Assembly (NCBI RefSeq): GCF_020911865.1
Contig: NZ_CP087131.1
Location: 2,480,001-2,544,000 of the forward strand
Direction: 5' to 3'
Length of the DNA stretch: 64,000 nt
Source of the DNA: Chryseobacterium sp. C-71
GTDB lineage: Bacteria; Bacteroidota; Bacteroidia; Flavobacteriales; Weeksellaceae
Position 1 is the first letter of the stretch; each line of letters begins with the position of its first letter. The notes under the pieces were generated by a model. That model had not been told where the DNA came from, ran no database searches, and worked only from the letters and a program-made list of their open reading frames with translations. A program made the position numbers and the translations under genes. Below, piece by piece: positions 50,198-58,834 of this stretch.

Positions 50198-51076
50198 CTA
50201 ATATTTTTTACTTGTTAAAGGAAAATAGAATAAATAACGAACAGGTTTTCCGCCTGATTTTGCAGGTTTCCAGCGTGCAAATATTCCTCTTACCCCTAAT
50301 TCTGCAGCTTCAACGTGCTTTTTATTGCTTCCGACAGCAACAACATTTCTTACATATCCTGTTTTTTCAACAACGAAATAAAGACGGGTATCTATTTTTT
50401 CGTTGTTTTTTAAATCTAATGTTTCTATACTTTCAAAATATTTTCTCTTAAAAGCCTCCATTCCACCGGGAAATTCAGGTTTCTCATCAGCATTTGTTAC
50501 AGCATCTTTGATATCTATTTTTGATTTTACATATTCAAAATCAGGAATTCCAGAAGAAGCTAAACCTTTATTCGTACCCTCATTATTAGTTTTTTCAGAA
50601 ACATTTTTGTTTTCCATATGAGAATTAGATTCTTCTAAAGGAAAATAAATAAGGTATCGCACTGCCTGATTATTAATTAATGCTGGTTTCCATCTTTCAA
50701 AAACACCTTTTATGGCTGTTTCTGCTTCTTTAATCTCGCTTTTGTTTGATCCAACAGCGGTGAAACTCTTTATATATCCCGTTTTTTCAATAATAAAATA
50801 TAAGCGGGTGTCGTTTGCTTTTTTCTTTTTGGAATCTGACGATTTTAAACTTTCAAAAAAGCGTTTCTTAAATTTTTCTATTCCACCAGGAAATTCCGGG
50901 AGTTGATCTGCTTTCGTAACAACATCATTTAAATCTATTTTACTTTTTACGATTTCATAATCGGGAATTTGGTTTATTTCACTAGCCGTACCCTGATTTA
51001 TGCTGTCTCCATAATGGTTTTGAGCAGACGCAATTATTCCGAAAAACAGACCGAAGAAAAGAATCGCCTTTTTCAT
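50198..51076 (-). CDS. Secreted protein with two tandem TonB-C-like domains (paralog 4)
   Basis: The 292-residue protein has a signal peptide (1-18, IIASAQ) followed by two copies of the same module of about 115 residues. The first has PDYEIVKSKIDLNDVVTKAD, LPEFPGGIEKFKKRFF, RLYFIIEKTGYIKSFTAVG and RWKPALINNQAVRYLIYFP; the second has PDFEYVKSKIDIKDAVTNAD, KPEFPGGMEAFKRKYF, RLYFVVEKTGYVRNVVAVG and RWKPAKSGGKPVRYLFYFP. The clear internal repeat shows a recent duplication. It heads the four-gene run. Function unknown. Confidence 0.85.
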   Translation of the reverse strand: MKKAILFFGLFFGIIASAQNHYGDSINQGTASEINQIPDYEIVKSKIDLNDVVTKADQLPEFPGGIEKFKKRFFESLKSSDSKKKKANDTRLYFIIEKTGYIKSFTAVGSNKSEIKEAETAIKGVFERWKPALINNQAVRYLIYFPLEESNSHMENKNVSEKTNNEGTNKGLASSGIPDFEYVKSKIDIKDAVTNADEKPEFPGGMEAFKRKYFESIETLDLKNNEKIDTRLYFVVEKTGYVRNVVAVGSNKKHVEAAELGVRGIFARWKPAKSGGKPVRYLFYFPLTSKKY

Positions 51077-51322
51077 TAAATTTAATTTTAGTAATACTGA
51101 TTCTGAGATAATTATCAGATGTATAGTTAATGAAGAGTAATCAAACTTAATACCAATAATTCACTAAATGAACATTGGTTTTCGTGTGCTATCTTAATCA
51201 GAAATTAGTTTGGAAAAAATGAGATTCTGATTTTAAATTTTAAGCGGGTGTATTTTAATTAATTAACAAAATTTAACAAGCTGCTTCTTATTGGTTTGAA
51301 AATGCTTTCTGTAATTTTGAGT

Positions 51323-51823
51323 ATGAAGAAATTTTTTAGCTTAATTGTATTGATTTTCAGTGTTTCATTCTGTTATTCACAAGAGCAAATTATCGTAAAT
51401 GATATTCCGATGATTAAATATGAGCAGCTGGAAAATAAAATAAAGGAAGAAAAAGATGTAGTATTGGTTTTAAATTTTTGGTCGACAACCTGTGCTCCCT
51501 GCGTGAAAGAGCTTCCGGATTTTATGGAAGTCAATAAAAAATTCAAGGGTAATCCTAAATATAAAATGCTCTTGGTTTCTTTAGACCGGACAAAAGATAA
51601 AGAACGTGTGATTGAATTCATCAAAAAGAAAAACCTGACTGCGGAAGTGGTTTTATTGGATGATATTAAAAGAATGAATACCTGGATTCCTCGTTTCGAG
51701 AAAAACTGGGACGGAAATATTCCGGTGACTATTTTCTATAAAAACGGTGAAAAAGTACATTTCAATGACGGCGAAATGAGTAAAGAAGATCTTGAAAACA
51801 CCATCGTGAAAAATTTAAATTAA
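51323..51823 (+). CDS. Thioredoxin-like (TlpA-type) disulfide reductase
   Basis: I start at 51323 (MKKFFSLIVLIFSVSFCYSQ) because a signal peptide begins there; an earlier ATG at 51302 or TTG at 51296 is possible. The 166-residue exported protein has the redox motif FWSTTCAPCVKELPDF (CAPC) of TlpA/ResA proteins, and a thioredoxin fold. It probably keeps cysteines of periplasmic proteins or cytochromes reduced. A second thioredoxin-like gene follows after 16 bp. Confidence 0.9.
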   Translation: MKKFFSLIVLIFSVSFCYSQEQIIVNDIPMIKYEQLENKIKEEKDVVLVLNFWSTTCAPCVKELPDFMEVNKKFKGNPKYKMLLVSLDRTKDKERVIEFIKKKNLTAEVVLLDDIKRMNTWIPRFEKNWDGNIPVTIFYKNGEKVHFNDGEMSKEDLENTIVKNLN

Positions 51824-51839
51824 ACAAAATCAAAATACT

Positions 51840-52496
51840 ATGAAAAACTTTAAAATTTTAATGACAGCTCTTGTTGTCGGACTTGGATTACTGAGTTTTA
51901 CAAAAATCAACAGCGATAAAAATGAAAATCAAATACACGAAGTTTCTTATGCAAAAGGATATGAAGTCGGTGATGAAGCAGCCGATTTTAAACTAAAAAA
52001 TATCGACGGAAAAATGGTTTCGTTGAGTGATTTTAAAAAAGCAAAAGGTTTCATTGTAATTTTTACCTGTAATCACTGTCCGTACGCAAAAAAATATGAA
52101 GAAAGAATCGTAGCGCTCGATAAAAAATATAAATCTCAGGGATATCCCGTGATTGCCATCAATCCGAATGATCCGAATGTGCAACCTGAAGACAATTATC
52201 AAAAAATGATTGAAAGAGCGAAAGAAAAAGGTTTTACATTCCCGTATTTGGTGGATGAAGGTCAGAAAATCTATCCTCAATATGGTGCGACAAAAACACC
52301 ACATGTTTTTGTTCTTCAGAAAGAAAACGGTAAAAATGTTGTAAAATATATTGGCGCAGTTGATAATAATTATGAAGATCCGAATGATGTTTCAGAACGT
52401 TATGTAGAAGATGCTGTTGATGCATTGGTTAAAAATCAACCGATAAAAATGAATAAAACCGTTGCCATCGGATGTACCATAAAAGTGCAAAAATAA
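51840..52496 (+). CDS. Exported AhpC/thioredoxin-family redox protein
   Basis: The 218-residue protein has an N-terminal hydrophobic signal (about 5-22) and a redoxin domain starting GYEVGDEAADFKLKNIDGKM. The redox cysteines lie in FTCNHCPYAKKYEERI (CNHC). YPVIAINPNDPNVQPEDNYQ and YGATKTPHVFVL are typical of the peroxiredoxin-like thioredoxin family. It is probably cotranscribed with the TlpA-type gene 16 bp upstream, giving a periplasmic redox pair. Confidence 0.9.
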   Translation: MKNFKILMTALVVGLGLLSFTKINSDKNENQIHEVSYAKGYEVGDEAADFKLKNIDGKMVSLSDFKKAKGFIVIFTCNHCPYAKKYEERIVALDKKYKSQGYPVIAINPNDPNVQPEDNYQKMIERAKEKGFTFPYLVDEGQKIYPQYGATKTPHVFVLQKENGKNVVKYIGAVDNNYEDPNDVSERYVEDAVDALVKNQPIKMNKTVAIGCTIKVQK

Positions 52497-52526
52497 TTTC
52501 GGATATTTAAATAAAATGCAGATATT

Positions 52527-52553
52527 GGGCGGACTTTAGTCCGCTCTTTTTTT
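52527..52553 (+). terminator. Terminator after the thioredoxin-like pair
   Basis: GCGGACT and AGTCCGC (52529-52544) form a stem with a TT centre, followed by a T run of seven. A weaker GGCTTTAGCC hairpin follows at 52568-52577; such sequence pairs recur between flavobacterial genes. Confidence 0.75.
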
Positions 52554-52587
52554 AACACAAAACCAAAGGCTTTAGCCAAAATTAATC

Positions 52588-52989
52588 ATGATGAAATTTA
52601 AATTTAACCTGAAATATTTCTTTTTAACCCTCCTTATTTTCCTTGTTGAGGTTTTAATTGCCACCGTTTTAAAAGATCAATTCTTTATCCGAGCATACTT
52701 GGGAGATGTCATCGTTGTCATGCTTTTATATACTCTTGTGAAAAGCTTTTTCATAACCAACGATACAAAATTAATTCTCGGAATTTTTGCTTTTTCTTGC
52801 ATGATAGAGTTTGCCCAATTTTTCAATATTGCAGACAAATTAGGCTTCCCTGAAGGAAGCCTGATGTATATCGTAGTCGGAAATTCTTTCTCGTGGATTG
52901 ATATTATATGTTATGGAGTGGGATGTTTGATCCTTTATCTTTTGGTTATAATTAAATTTAATCAAAAGGAATCTTCAAAATCCGTTTAA
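52588..52989 (+). CDS. DUF2809 small membrane protein
   Basis: The 133-residue protein has four membrane helices and the pattern of DUF2809: IRAYLGDVIVVMLLYTLVKS, CMIEFAQFF and WIDIICYGVG. The family consists of small membrane proteins of unknown role. It lies alone after a terminator and is convergent with the YARHG gene. Confidence 0.82.
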   Translation: MMKFKFNLKYFFLTLLIFLVEVLIATVLKDQFFIRAYLGDVIVVMLLYTLVKSFFITNDTKLILGIFAFSCMIEFAQFFNIADKLGFPEGSLMYIVVGNSFSWIDIICYGVGCLILYLLVIIKFNQKESSKSV

Positions 52990-53001
52990 TCTTCGGGAAA
53001 A

Positions 53002-53922
53002 TTATCTTCCAAAAGAATTATATTTATCTTCCGCATATTTTATAAAACGGTTCAGCAACGCAACATTATCTTTTTCCATCGGAGAAAGTTCGCTGTCAAC
53101 ATTGTTAGAAACCGGAATATACCAATCAGTCTGCTCAAAAAAGTTTCTGTACGTCTGTTTTTTGAAAGAATAACCATGTCTAGCGAAAACTGCATTTTTA
53201 ATGATTTCCATATCAAGTTTTCTCAGGTTTTTGATGTCTTTTTCGCTCAATTTTTGTTTGGAAGCATTGATTTTAAAAACGGCATCAGAAGCAACTCTGT
53301 TTTTAGATTGGGTATAAGTTTCGGTTTTACCTGTTTCTTCGTCAGTATATTTTTCTTTAAAATCTCTTGGGTTTTCCCAGTCAATCAATTCAGAATTTTG
53401 ATCCAGCATAAAATTCGGATTGTAGACGAACTCTTTTTTGATCAGCTTTAAATTTTTCAGAGGAGCTTTTACCGCAGATTTATTAAATGCGGTCCATTTT
53501 CCGGTGATACTGTCGTTTTTTAATTTAACTTCAAATCTTCCGTCTGTTTTATCATTCCCTGGTTCATCAAGAATAAAAGACTGAGAACCTTCATTGAAAA
53601 CCCCTCTGAAAGGTCTTTGAGTTCCGTTCACAATGCTCTGTCCGTACACAGAATCCTGAGTAATTCTATTGATCTTTAATGAAAGCCTTTTATAATCGGT
53701 TCCTTCATAATATTCTTTTGTTTCGTTGTCATAAAGCTCGCCTTTGCCAGCAAATTCTCCGGTGTAAATTCCGTAATATTCTTTATGAACTTCGGGGATT
53801 ACTACAGAATCTTTTTTTGCAGTCAAGCTGTCTTTAGATTTTTCTTCAGTTTTAGCGTCTTTTTTGCAGCTTATAAAACCGATTGTAAACATAGTGATTA
53901 AGGTAAATTTTAAAATTTTCAT
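53002..53922 (-). CDS. YARHG-domain lipoprotein
   Basis: The 306-residue protein has a lipoprotein signal (TIGFISCKK, Cys20) and a C-terminal YARHG domain (about 220-300): NAVFARHGYSFKKQTYRNFF then DWYIPV and MEKDNVALLNRFIKY. The YARHG domain occurs in extracellular proteins without known function. The middle has a beta-like repeated part. It is the last gene of a minus-strand run with the DUF2306, TonB-C and BaiN genes. Confidence 0.85.
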   Translation of the reverse strand: MKILKFTLITMFTIGFISCKKDAKTEEKSKDSLTAKKDSVVIPEVHKEYYGIYTGEFAGKGELYDNETKEYYEGTDYKRLSLKINRITQDSVYGQSIVNGTQRPFRGVFNEGSQSFILDEPGNDKTDGRFEVKLKNDSITGKWTAFNKSAVKAPLKNLKLIKKEFVYNPNFMLDQNSELIDWENPRDFKEKYTDEETGKTETYTQSKNRVASDAVFKINASKQKLSEKDIKNLRKLDMEIIKNAVFARHGYSFKKQTYRNFFEQTDWYIPVSNNVDSELSPMEKDNVALLNRFIKYAEDKYNSFGR

Positions 53923-53927
53923 ATAGA

Positions 53928-54563
53928 TTAAATGTGTTTTTTTCTGATTAAATATTCAATTAAAATAATATTCGGAATCCAACCGAGCCAAGCAATGATT
54001 TGGTAAACATCCATCGGATTTGGATGGAATAAATATACAATAATTACTTTCCACATTCTCAAAGTGATGGCAGAAATTGTGAGAGCAAAACTTCGCCACA
54101 TCCATTGTTTGTGTTCTTTAAATTTCTTCTGTCGGGCAAGTTGATAAGCTTTAAAAGTTGTAAACCACCACAGACAGCCCAAAATCACAAAAGAAATTTT
54201 GGATAAGAATCCGCCGTTGGCAAAAATTCCCATGTAAATTCCTGATGGTGCTGCGATAAGAAGAATTAGAAAAATATAAATTTTCCCTGCGTTTTTGTGA
54301 AAGTTTTTAATGGCGAAATTTTTTCTTAAAATAGCTAAAAATCCTGCCAATAAAACAAAAATACTGATATAAACGTGAGTGTAGAAAAAGTAAAGATATT
54401 CTGGTCTTTGTTCTACTTCTGTCTGCTTAATCATTAAAAAACTGACATTCGTATCTAATGGAATGTATTCTAAAGTGATTTTCAACATCAGCCAAAAGAA
54501 ATACCCGAATCCTATGATAAGAAGAATTTTTAAAACGGACAAAATTTTTTTGACTGAAAGCAT
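53928..54563 (-). CDS. DUF2306 membrane protein
   Basis: The 211-residue protein has about six membrane helices and the DUF2306 pattern: VYISIFVLLAGFLAIL, KNAGKIYIFLILLIAAPSG, and MWRSFALTISAITLRMW, with histidines that could bind haem or metal. The family is a set of predicted membrane proteins of unknown role. It starts 5 bp after the end of the broken TonB-C gene, and the YARHG gene follows after 5 bp. Confidence 0.85.
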   Translation of the reverse strand: MLSVKKILSVLKILLIIGFGYFFWLMLKITLEYIPLDTNVSFLMIKQTEVEQRPEYLYFFYTHVYISIFVLLAGFLAILRKNFAIKNFHKNAGKIYIFLILLIAAPSGIYMGIFANGGFLSKISFVILGCLWWFTTFKAYQLARQKKFKEHKQWMWRSFALTISAITLRMWKVIIVYLFHPNPMDVYQIIAWLGWIPNIILIEYLIRKKHI

Positions 54564-54567
54564 TTAT

Positions 54568-54960
54568 TTAATCTTTAGCAAAAGTAATTTCAACAGGTAA
54601 GCTATATGTAGAATCAATCGGTTTACCGTTTAGCTTCTTCGGAATCAATTCGAATTTGTTCATTTCGTTGATTGCTCTTTCCATCTCTCTATTCATGGAA
54701 ACATTCGTTCCTGTTGTTTTTATATTAGTGATTTAGCCTTCTGACGTGACAATGAATGTGACTTCGGACTTTACTGTTCCTTTTCCGTTGACTTTATCCA
54801 TGTCAAAAACTTCAGAAAACCTTTGTCTGAAACTATACATTTCTTTAAGATGAGGAGTGTCATAAATTTTATGAACTTTCTCGCTTTTTGAAAGGCTTTC
54901 TTCTTGCGAGAAAATTTTTCCACAACTCATAAGTACAATAAAAAGAAGTAATTTTTTCAT
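54568..54960 (-). pseudogene. TonB-C-domain protein gene interrupted by an in-frame stop
   Basis: The frame opens with a signal peptide (MKKLLLFIVLMSCGKIFSQ) and reads 75 codons to a TAA at 54733-54735 just after FIVTSEG, inside the TonB-C-like domain. Downstream in the same frame the sequence continues as ITNIKTTGTN, MNREMERAINEM and STYSLPVEITFAKD to the stop at 54568, exactly the remaining half of the domain of the paralogs at 48770-50198 (ISGIQVSGTN, IPIVI). So a single nonsense change splits an otherwise whole gene of 131 codons. Sequencing error is the alternative. It overlaps no neighbour and lies 10 bp after the BaiN gene. Confidence 0.75.
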
Positions 54961-54970
54961 TTGAAATTTT

Positions 54971-56173
54971 TTATAAATTATTCAAATCCTGAGCAATCAG
55001 CCACGCTTCACTCCAGCATGCCTGAAAATTAAATCCACCGGTTACGGCATCAATATTCAATACTTCTCCGGCAACGTAAAAGTTAGGCAAAATTTTCGAA
55101 GACATATTTTTAAAATTAATTTCCTTTAAATCTACTCCTCCTGCGGTGACAAATTCATCTTTAAAAGTCGATTTTCCTGTAACCTGAAATTTCTTTCTGC
55201 ATAAATTTTCCAAAATCGTCTGCATTTCTTTTCCGGAAATGTTGGCAATTTGTTTGTTCGGATCAACTTTCGAAACTTCTAAAATTCTCTGCCAGAAACG
55301 ATTGGTCACATCAAAAATCTTCGACGATCCAATTAGCTTTTTAGGGTTGGAAATTTTAAAATTCTGAAATAATTCTTCAGCTTCATCAATATCTTTAGAA
55401 ATAAAATTTACCTGAACTTCAAAGTTATATTTTACTTTCGCCAGATTAATCGCTTCCCAGGCAGAAATTTTCAAAATCGCTGGTCCAGAAAGTCCCCAAT
55501 GCGTAATCAACAAAGGGCCGCTTTCTTCAGTTTTTAACTTTGGAATAGACGTTTCTGCCATTTCGAAGCTTGTTCCCAAAAGATCTTTTAGCAAATCATC
55601 TTTTATATTAAATGTAAATAAAGAAGGAACCAAATCAATGATTTTATGTCCTAAATTTTCAATCATTTTTAAAGACTTTGGAGAACTTCCAGTCGTGTAA
55701 ATCACAAAATCAGCTTCAAAATTACCTAAACTTGTTTTTACAAGATATTTTTCGTCTTGTTGCTCAATTTCTTTTACAGAACATTTTGTTTTTACTTCAA
55801 CGTTTTTCTGCTGAATTTCATTCTGAAAAGTATTGATAATCGTTTGTGAAGAATTGCTTTCCGGGAAAACTCTGTTATCATTTTCAATCTTCAACGAAAT
55901 GTTTCGTTTTTCAAACCAGTCCATTGTATCTCCTGGCTGGAATTTTGTGAAAACACTCAACAATTCTTTGTTCCCACGGGGATAGAACTGAACCAATTCT
56001 TTTGGATCAAAACAGGCATGAGTAACATTGCATCTTCCGCCTCCCGAAATTTTCACTTTTTGAAGTACATCTGAGTTTTGTTCGAGAATAGTAATTTTAT
56101 ATTTCTTTTCGTCAAGATTTGCTGCACAGAAAAATCCTGCGGCACCACCTCCGATAATGATAATTTGCTTCAT
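54971..56173 (-). CDS. BaiN/HI0933-family flavoprotein oxidoreductase
   Basis: The 400-residue protein has the FAD-binding Rossmann motif IIIGGGAAGFFCAANL (4-19), KISGGGRCNVTHA (HI0933 signature), LLITHWGLSGPAIL and the C-terminal VAGEVLNIDAVTGGFNFQACW. The family includes BaiN of bile-acid metabolism but most members are uncharacterised. It is the first gene of the minus-strand run that includes the broken TonB-C gene. Confidence 0.94.
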   Translation of the reverse strand: MKQIIIIGGGAAGFFCAANLDEKKYKITILEQNSDVLQKVKISGGGRCNVTHACFDPKELVQFYPRGNKELLSVFTKFQPGDTMDWFEKRNISLKIENDNRVFPESNSSQTIINTFQNEIQQKNVEVKTKCSVKEIEQQDEKYLVKTSLGNFEADFVIYTTGSSPKSLKMIENLGHKIIDLVPSLFTFNIKDDLLKDLLGTSFEMAETSIPKLKTEESGPLLITHWGLSGPAILKISAWEAINLAKVKYNFEVQVNFISKDIDEAEELFQNFKISNPKKLIGSSKIFDVTNRFWQRILEVSKVDPNKQIANISGKEMQTILENLCRKKFQVTGKSTFKDEFVTAGGVDLKEINFKNMSSKILPNFYVAGEVLNIDAVTGGFNFQACWSEAWLIAQDLNNL

Positions 56174-56533
56174 AACTATGTAATCTTATGCTGAAGATTA
56201 TTTTTGCAAAACTACAATTTTTATAAACCATCTTATTTGAGTAATTTTGAGGATTGTAATTTTTGAACTTTCAACCTAAAATTATAATCACAAATCGAAG
56301 ATTAGACGTAGTCAAAAGTCACAAAAGCTTTTGAAACACATTAGTTTATTTAAGTTGCCTTTCAACAATTTATAGAAGAACACATTAGTTTTTAAAAAAA
56401 ATCTTTGATTTTTGCTTATGTGAACTTAATATTTTCAAAGTTGTAAACTTTCTTAAGTGTTCTAAGGTGTCTTAAAACTGAGATACGTTTCTGTGATTAA
56501 GTAATAAGTTCAATTTTAAAACTATTATTAAAA
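56174..56533. other. Intergenic region of 360 bp with short direct repeats
   Basis: It contains ACACATTAGTTT twice (56336-56347 and 56380-56391), and a CTTAAGTGTTCTAAGGTGTCTTAA-type stretch near 56450, both A/T-rich and resembling degraded intergenic repeats. No gene or clear terminator is seen. Confidence 0.55.
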
Positions 56534-57028
56534 ATGATTTTTTACCATACATTTGAAGTTCGCTGGAGCGACCTAGACGCCAATAAACATCTTGCCAACT
56601 CGTCTTATGTACAATATTGTGCGCAGACTAGAATGGCTTTTATGAAAAAAGAAAAAATGGGAGTTACCCAAATGAGCCGATGGGGAATTGGCCCTGTAAT
56701 TATGCATGAAAGATTTTCTTTCTTTAAAGAAATCTTTGCTGACCAGAAAGTTATTGTGAGCCTTGAAATCGACGGATGTGCCGAAGATGCAGCGATCTAC
56801 CGTTTTTTGCACAAGTTTTATCTTCCAGACGGCTCACATTGTGCTACTTCTGAAGCAACAGGCGTTTGGATCGATACGATGCTCAGAAAAATGACTTCTC
56901 CACCAGATGATGTTGTTGAAGCAATGAATAAATATAAAACTGCTGAAACGATTTTAATGACGAGAGAAGATTTTAAAAAGCTTCCTTTCCGTCCGGAAAA
57001 TATAGATCCGGCAATTTTTACTAAATAA
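56534..57028 (+). CDS. Acyl-CoA thioesterase (hotdog fold)
   Basis: The 164-residue protein has the 4HBT-type start FEVRWSDLDANKHLANSSYVQYC, with the catalytic Asp in the SDLDANKH motif, then a sheet around VIVSLEIDGCAEDAAIYRF. It hydrolyses acyl-CoA thioesters, or a similar substrate. It lies 75 bp upstream of thiL. Confidence 0.9.
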   Translation: MIFYHTFEVRWSDLDANKHLANSSYVQYCAQTRMAFMKKEKMGVTQMSRWGIGPVIMHERFSFFKEIFADQKVIVSLEIDGCAEDAAIYRFLHKFYLPDGSHCATSEATGVWIDTMLRKMTSPPDDVVEAMNKYKTAETILMTREDFKKLPFRPENIDPAIFTK

Positions 57029-57103
57029 ATGATAATCGATTAAATGTTGATTGATTTTTTGTCATCATTTATCAATTATCAACCATCAATTATATAAGAA
57101 TTT

Positions 57104-58168
57104 ATGTTTGAAGATAAAGAACCAGAATTAACGCCCATCTCTAAATTAGGAGAATTCGGACTTATAAAACACCTAACTCAATTTTTTCCTTTATCCAACG
57201 AGTCTTCGGAAGTTGGAGTAGGAGATGATGCTGCAGTAATCAATCCAGGAAACAAAAGAGTTGTGTTAACGACAGATGTTTTGGCGGAGGGCGTTCATTT
57301 CAATTTGGGATATGTTCCATTGAAGCATTTAGGCTACAAAGCGGTTGTTGTGAATCTTAGTGATATTGCGGCAATGAATGCAACACCAACGCAGATTTTG
57401 GTTTCTCTTGCAGTTTCGAACCGTTTTCCGGTAGAAGCTCTGGAAGAATTGTATTCCGGGATTCAGGCGGCTTGCGGAAGATATAAAGTTGATTTAATTG
57501 GCGGAGATACAACGAGTTCAAACGCCGGTTTGGTCATGAGTATTACTGCTATCGGAATTGAAGACAAAGAAAATATTGTCAAAAGAAGTGGCGCAAAACC
57601 AAATGATTTGCTTGTAGTTTCAGGAGATTTGGGTGGAGCTTATATGGGACTTCAGATTTTGGAAAGAGAACATGCTATTTTCTTAGCAGATCCCAATATG
57701 CAGCCTGAAATGGAAGGTTTCGATTATATTTTGGAAAGACAATTAAAACCTGAAGCAAGAACGGATGTAAGAGGAATGTTAGAACAGTTAGATATCAAAC
57801 CAACCTCTATGATTGATATTTCTGACGGTTTGGCTTCAGAAATTCTGCATCTTTCAGACCAATCAAAAGTTGGTTTCAGATTGTATGAGGAGAAAATCCC
57901 GATGGATAATCTGACGATTACTACAGCAGACGATTTAAATTTAAATCCCGTGATGACGGCTTTAAGTGGGGGAGAAGATTATGAATTATTGTTCACGATT
58001 TCACCAAATGATTTTGAAAAGATGAGAAATCACCCGGATTTTACTATTATCGGTCATGCCGTTGAAAAGGAAGAAGGGAATTTCATGGTAGCAAGAGGAT
58101 CTAATCAATTGGTTGCGTTGACGGCGCAAGGTTGGGATGCTTTCTTAGGAAATCAACAGAATGATTAA
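57104..58168 (+). CDS. thiL: Thiamine-monophosphate kinase ThiL
   Basis: The 354-residue protein phosphorylates thiamine monophosphate to thiamine pyrophosphate. It has LGEFGLIKHLTQFF, EVGVGDDAAVI, the metal-binding TTDVLAEGVHF, VVNLSDIAAM, DLIGGDTTSS, DLLVVSGDLGGAYMGL, IDISDGLASEI and ALSGGEDYELLFTI, in family order. No riboswitch is seen in the short gap upstream. A terminator follows at 58190. Confidence 0.95.
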   Translation: MFEDKEPELTPISKLGEFGLIKHLTQFFPLSNESSEVGVGDDAAVINPGNKRVVLTTDVLAEGVHFNLGYVPLKHLGYKAVVVNLSDIAAMNATPTQILVSLAVSNRFPVEALEELYSGIQAACGRYKVDLIGGDTTSSNAGLVMSITAIGIEDKENIVKRSGAKPNDLLVVSGDLGGAYMGLQILEREHAIFLADPNMQPEMEGFDYILERQLKPEARTDVRGMLEQLDIKPTSMIDISDGLASEILHLSDQSKVGFRLYEEKIPMDNLTITTADDLNLNPVMTALSGGEDYELLFTISPNDFEKMRNHPDFTIIGHAVEKEEGNFMVARGSNQLVALTAQGWDAFLGNQQND

Positions 58169-58189
58169 AATTTAATTTTAAATATTGTG

Positions 58190-58217
58190 AAGCCACTGCA
58201 TTTTTTGAGGTGGTTTT
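58190..58217 (+). terminator. Terminator of thiL
   Basis: AAGCCAC and GTGGTTT (with one G-T pair) form a stem followed by T residues, 22 bp past the stop. Confidence 0.6.
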
Positions 58218-58275
58218 TTGTTACTATCAATTATCTAATTTATAAAATTAATTTTTTAAATTAGATAAAATAAAA

Positions 58276-58794
58276 ATGATGAAAAATAGTATTGCTGAAA
58301 ATTTTGTAATGCAAACTAAGCAACTTTATAACTTAGGAATTGAATTGAATCCTAATGATGAAATTGCTGAGGAAGTTTTAAAAGAAGCTTTAATTATAAA
58401 ACCTAAAGAATCGGAGTATTTATATAATGAAAATCCTATTTTAGATCTCATAAAAAATTATCATACTGAAACATTTGATATTGGAATGATTCATTTTTAT
58501 GATGATAAAAAACTTCAGTCATATGAAGATTACATAATTGTAGGCAGCGATGGAGCTGGAGAATTTATTTCAATTCAAAAAAGCACAGATAAAATTTACT
58601 TATTGGATGGTTACTTTGAGCAGATTTTATTTTGCTGTGAATCTGCTGAGATATTTTTAAATAATCTTATAAAAATTGGTGAAGCCAATATTATTAAATT
58701 ATCAACTGATGAAAAATACAGATTGGCAAAAAGCATGAGTAGCAATGATGAAAACCTAGGTTTTTACTTGGATTCATTAGGAGCTACTCAATAA
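58276..58794 (+). CDS. SMI1/KNR4 (SUKH)-like protein
   Basis: The 172-residue protein resembles the SUKH fold: a helical start, then beta-strands IGMIHFYDDKKLQSYEDYIIVG, the pattern GSDGAGEFISIQ, then KIYLLDGYFEQILF and helix FLNNLI. SUKH proteins are immunity proteins of toxin systems and cytosolic regulators. No partner toxin is near; the nearest foreign DNA is the IS982 element 40 bp downstream. It stands alone with a terminator at 58799. Confidence 0.72.
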   Translation: MMKNSIAENFVMQTKQLYNLGIELNPNDEIAEEVLKEALIIKPKESEYLYNENPILDLIKNYHTETFDIGMIHFYDDKKLQSYEDYIIVGSDGAGEFISIQKSTDKIYLLDGYFEQILFCCESAEIFLNNLIKIGEANIIKLSTDEKYRLAKSMSSNDENLGFYLDSLGATQ

Positions 58795-58798
58795 TACA

Positions 58799-58824
58799 AA
58801 ACCCACTATAATCGTAGTGGGTTT
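58799..58824 (+). terminator. Terminator of the SUKH-like gene
   Basis: AAACCCACTA and TAGTGGGTTT form a ten-base stem with a six-base loop, next to the insertion sequence. Confidence 0.8.
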
Positions 58825-58834
58825 CTCTATATTT

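Noticed and set aside
57029..57103. A TPP riboswitch before thiL
   Set aside because: The 75-bp gap is too short and lacks the conserved TPP-box sequences.
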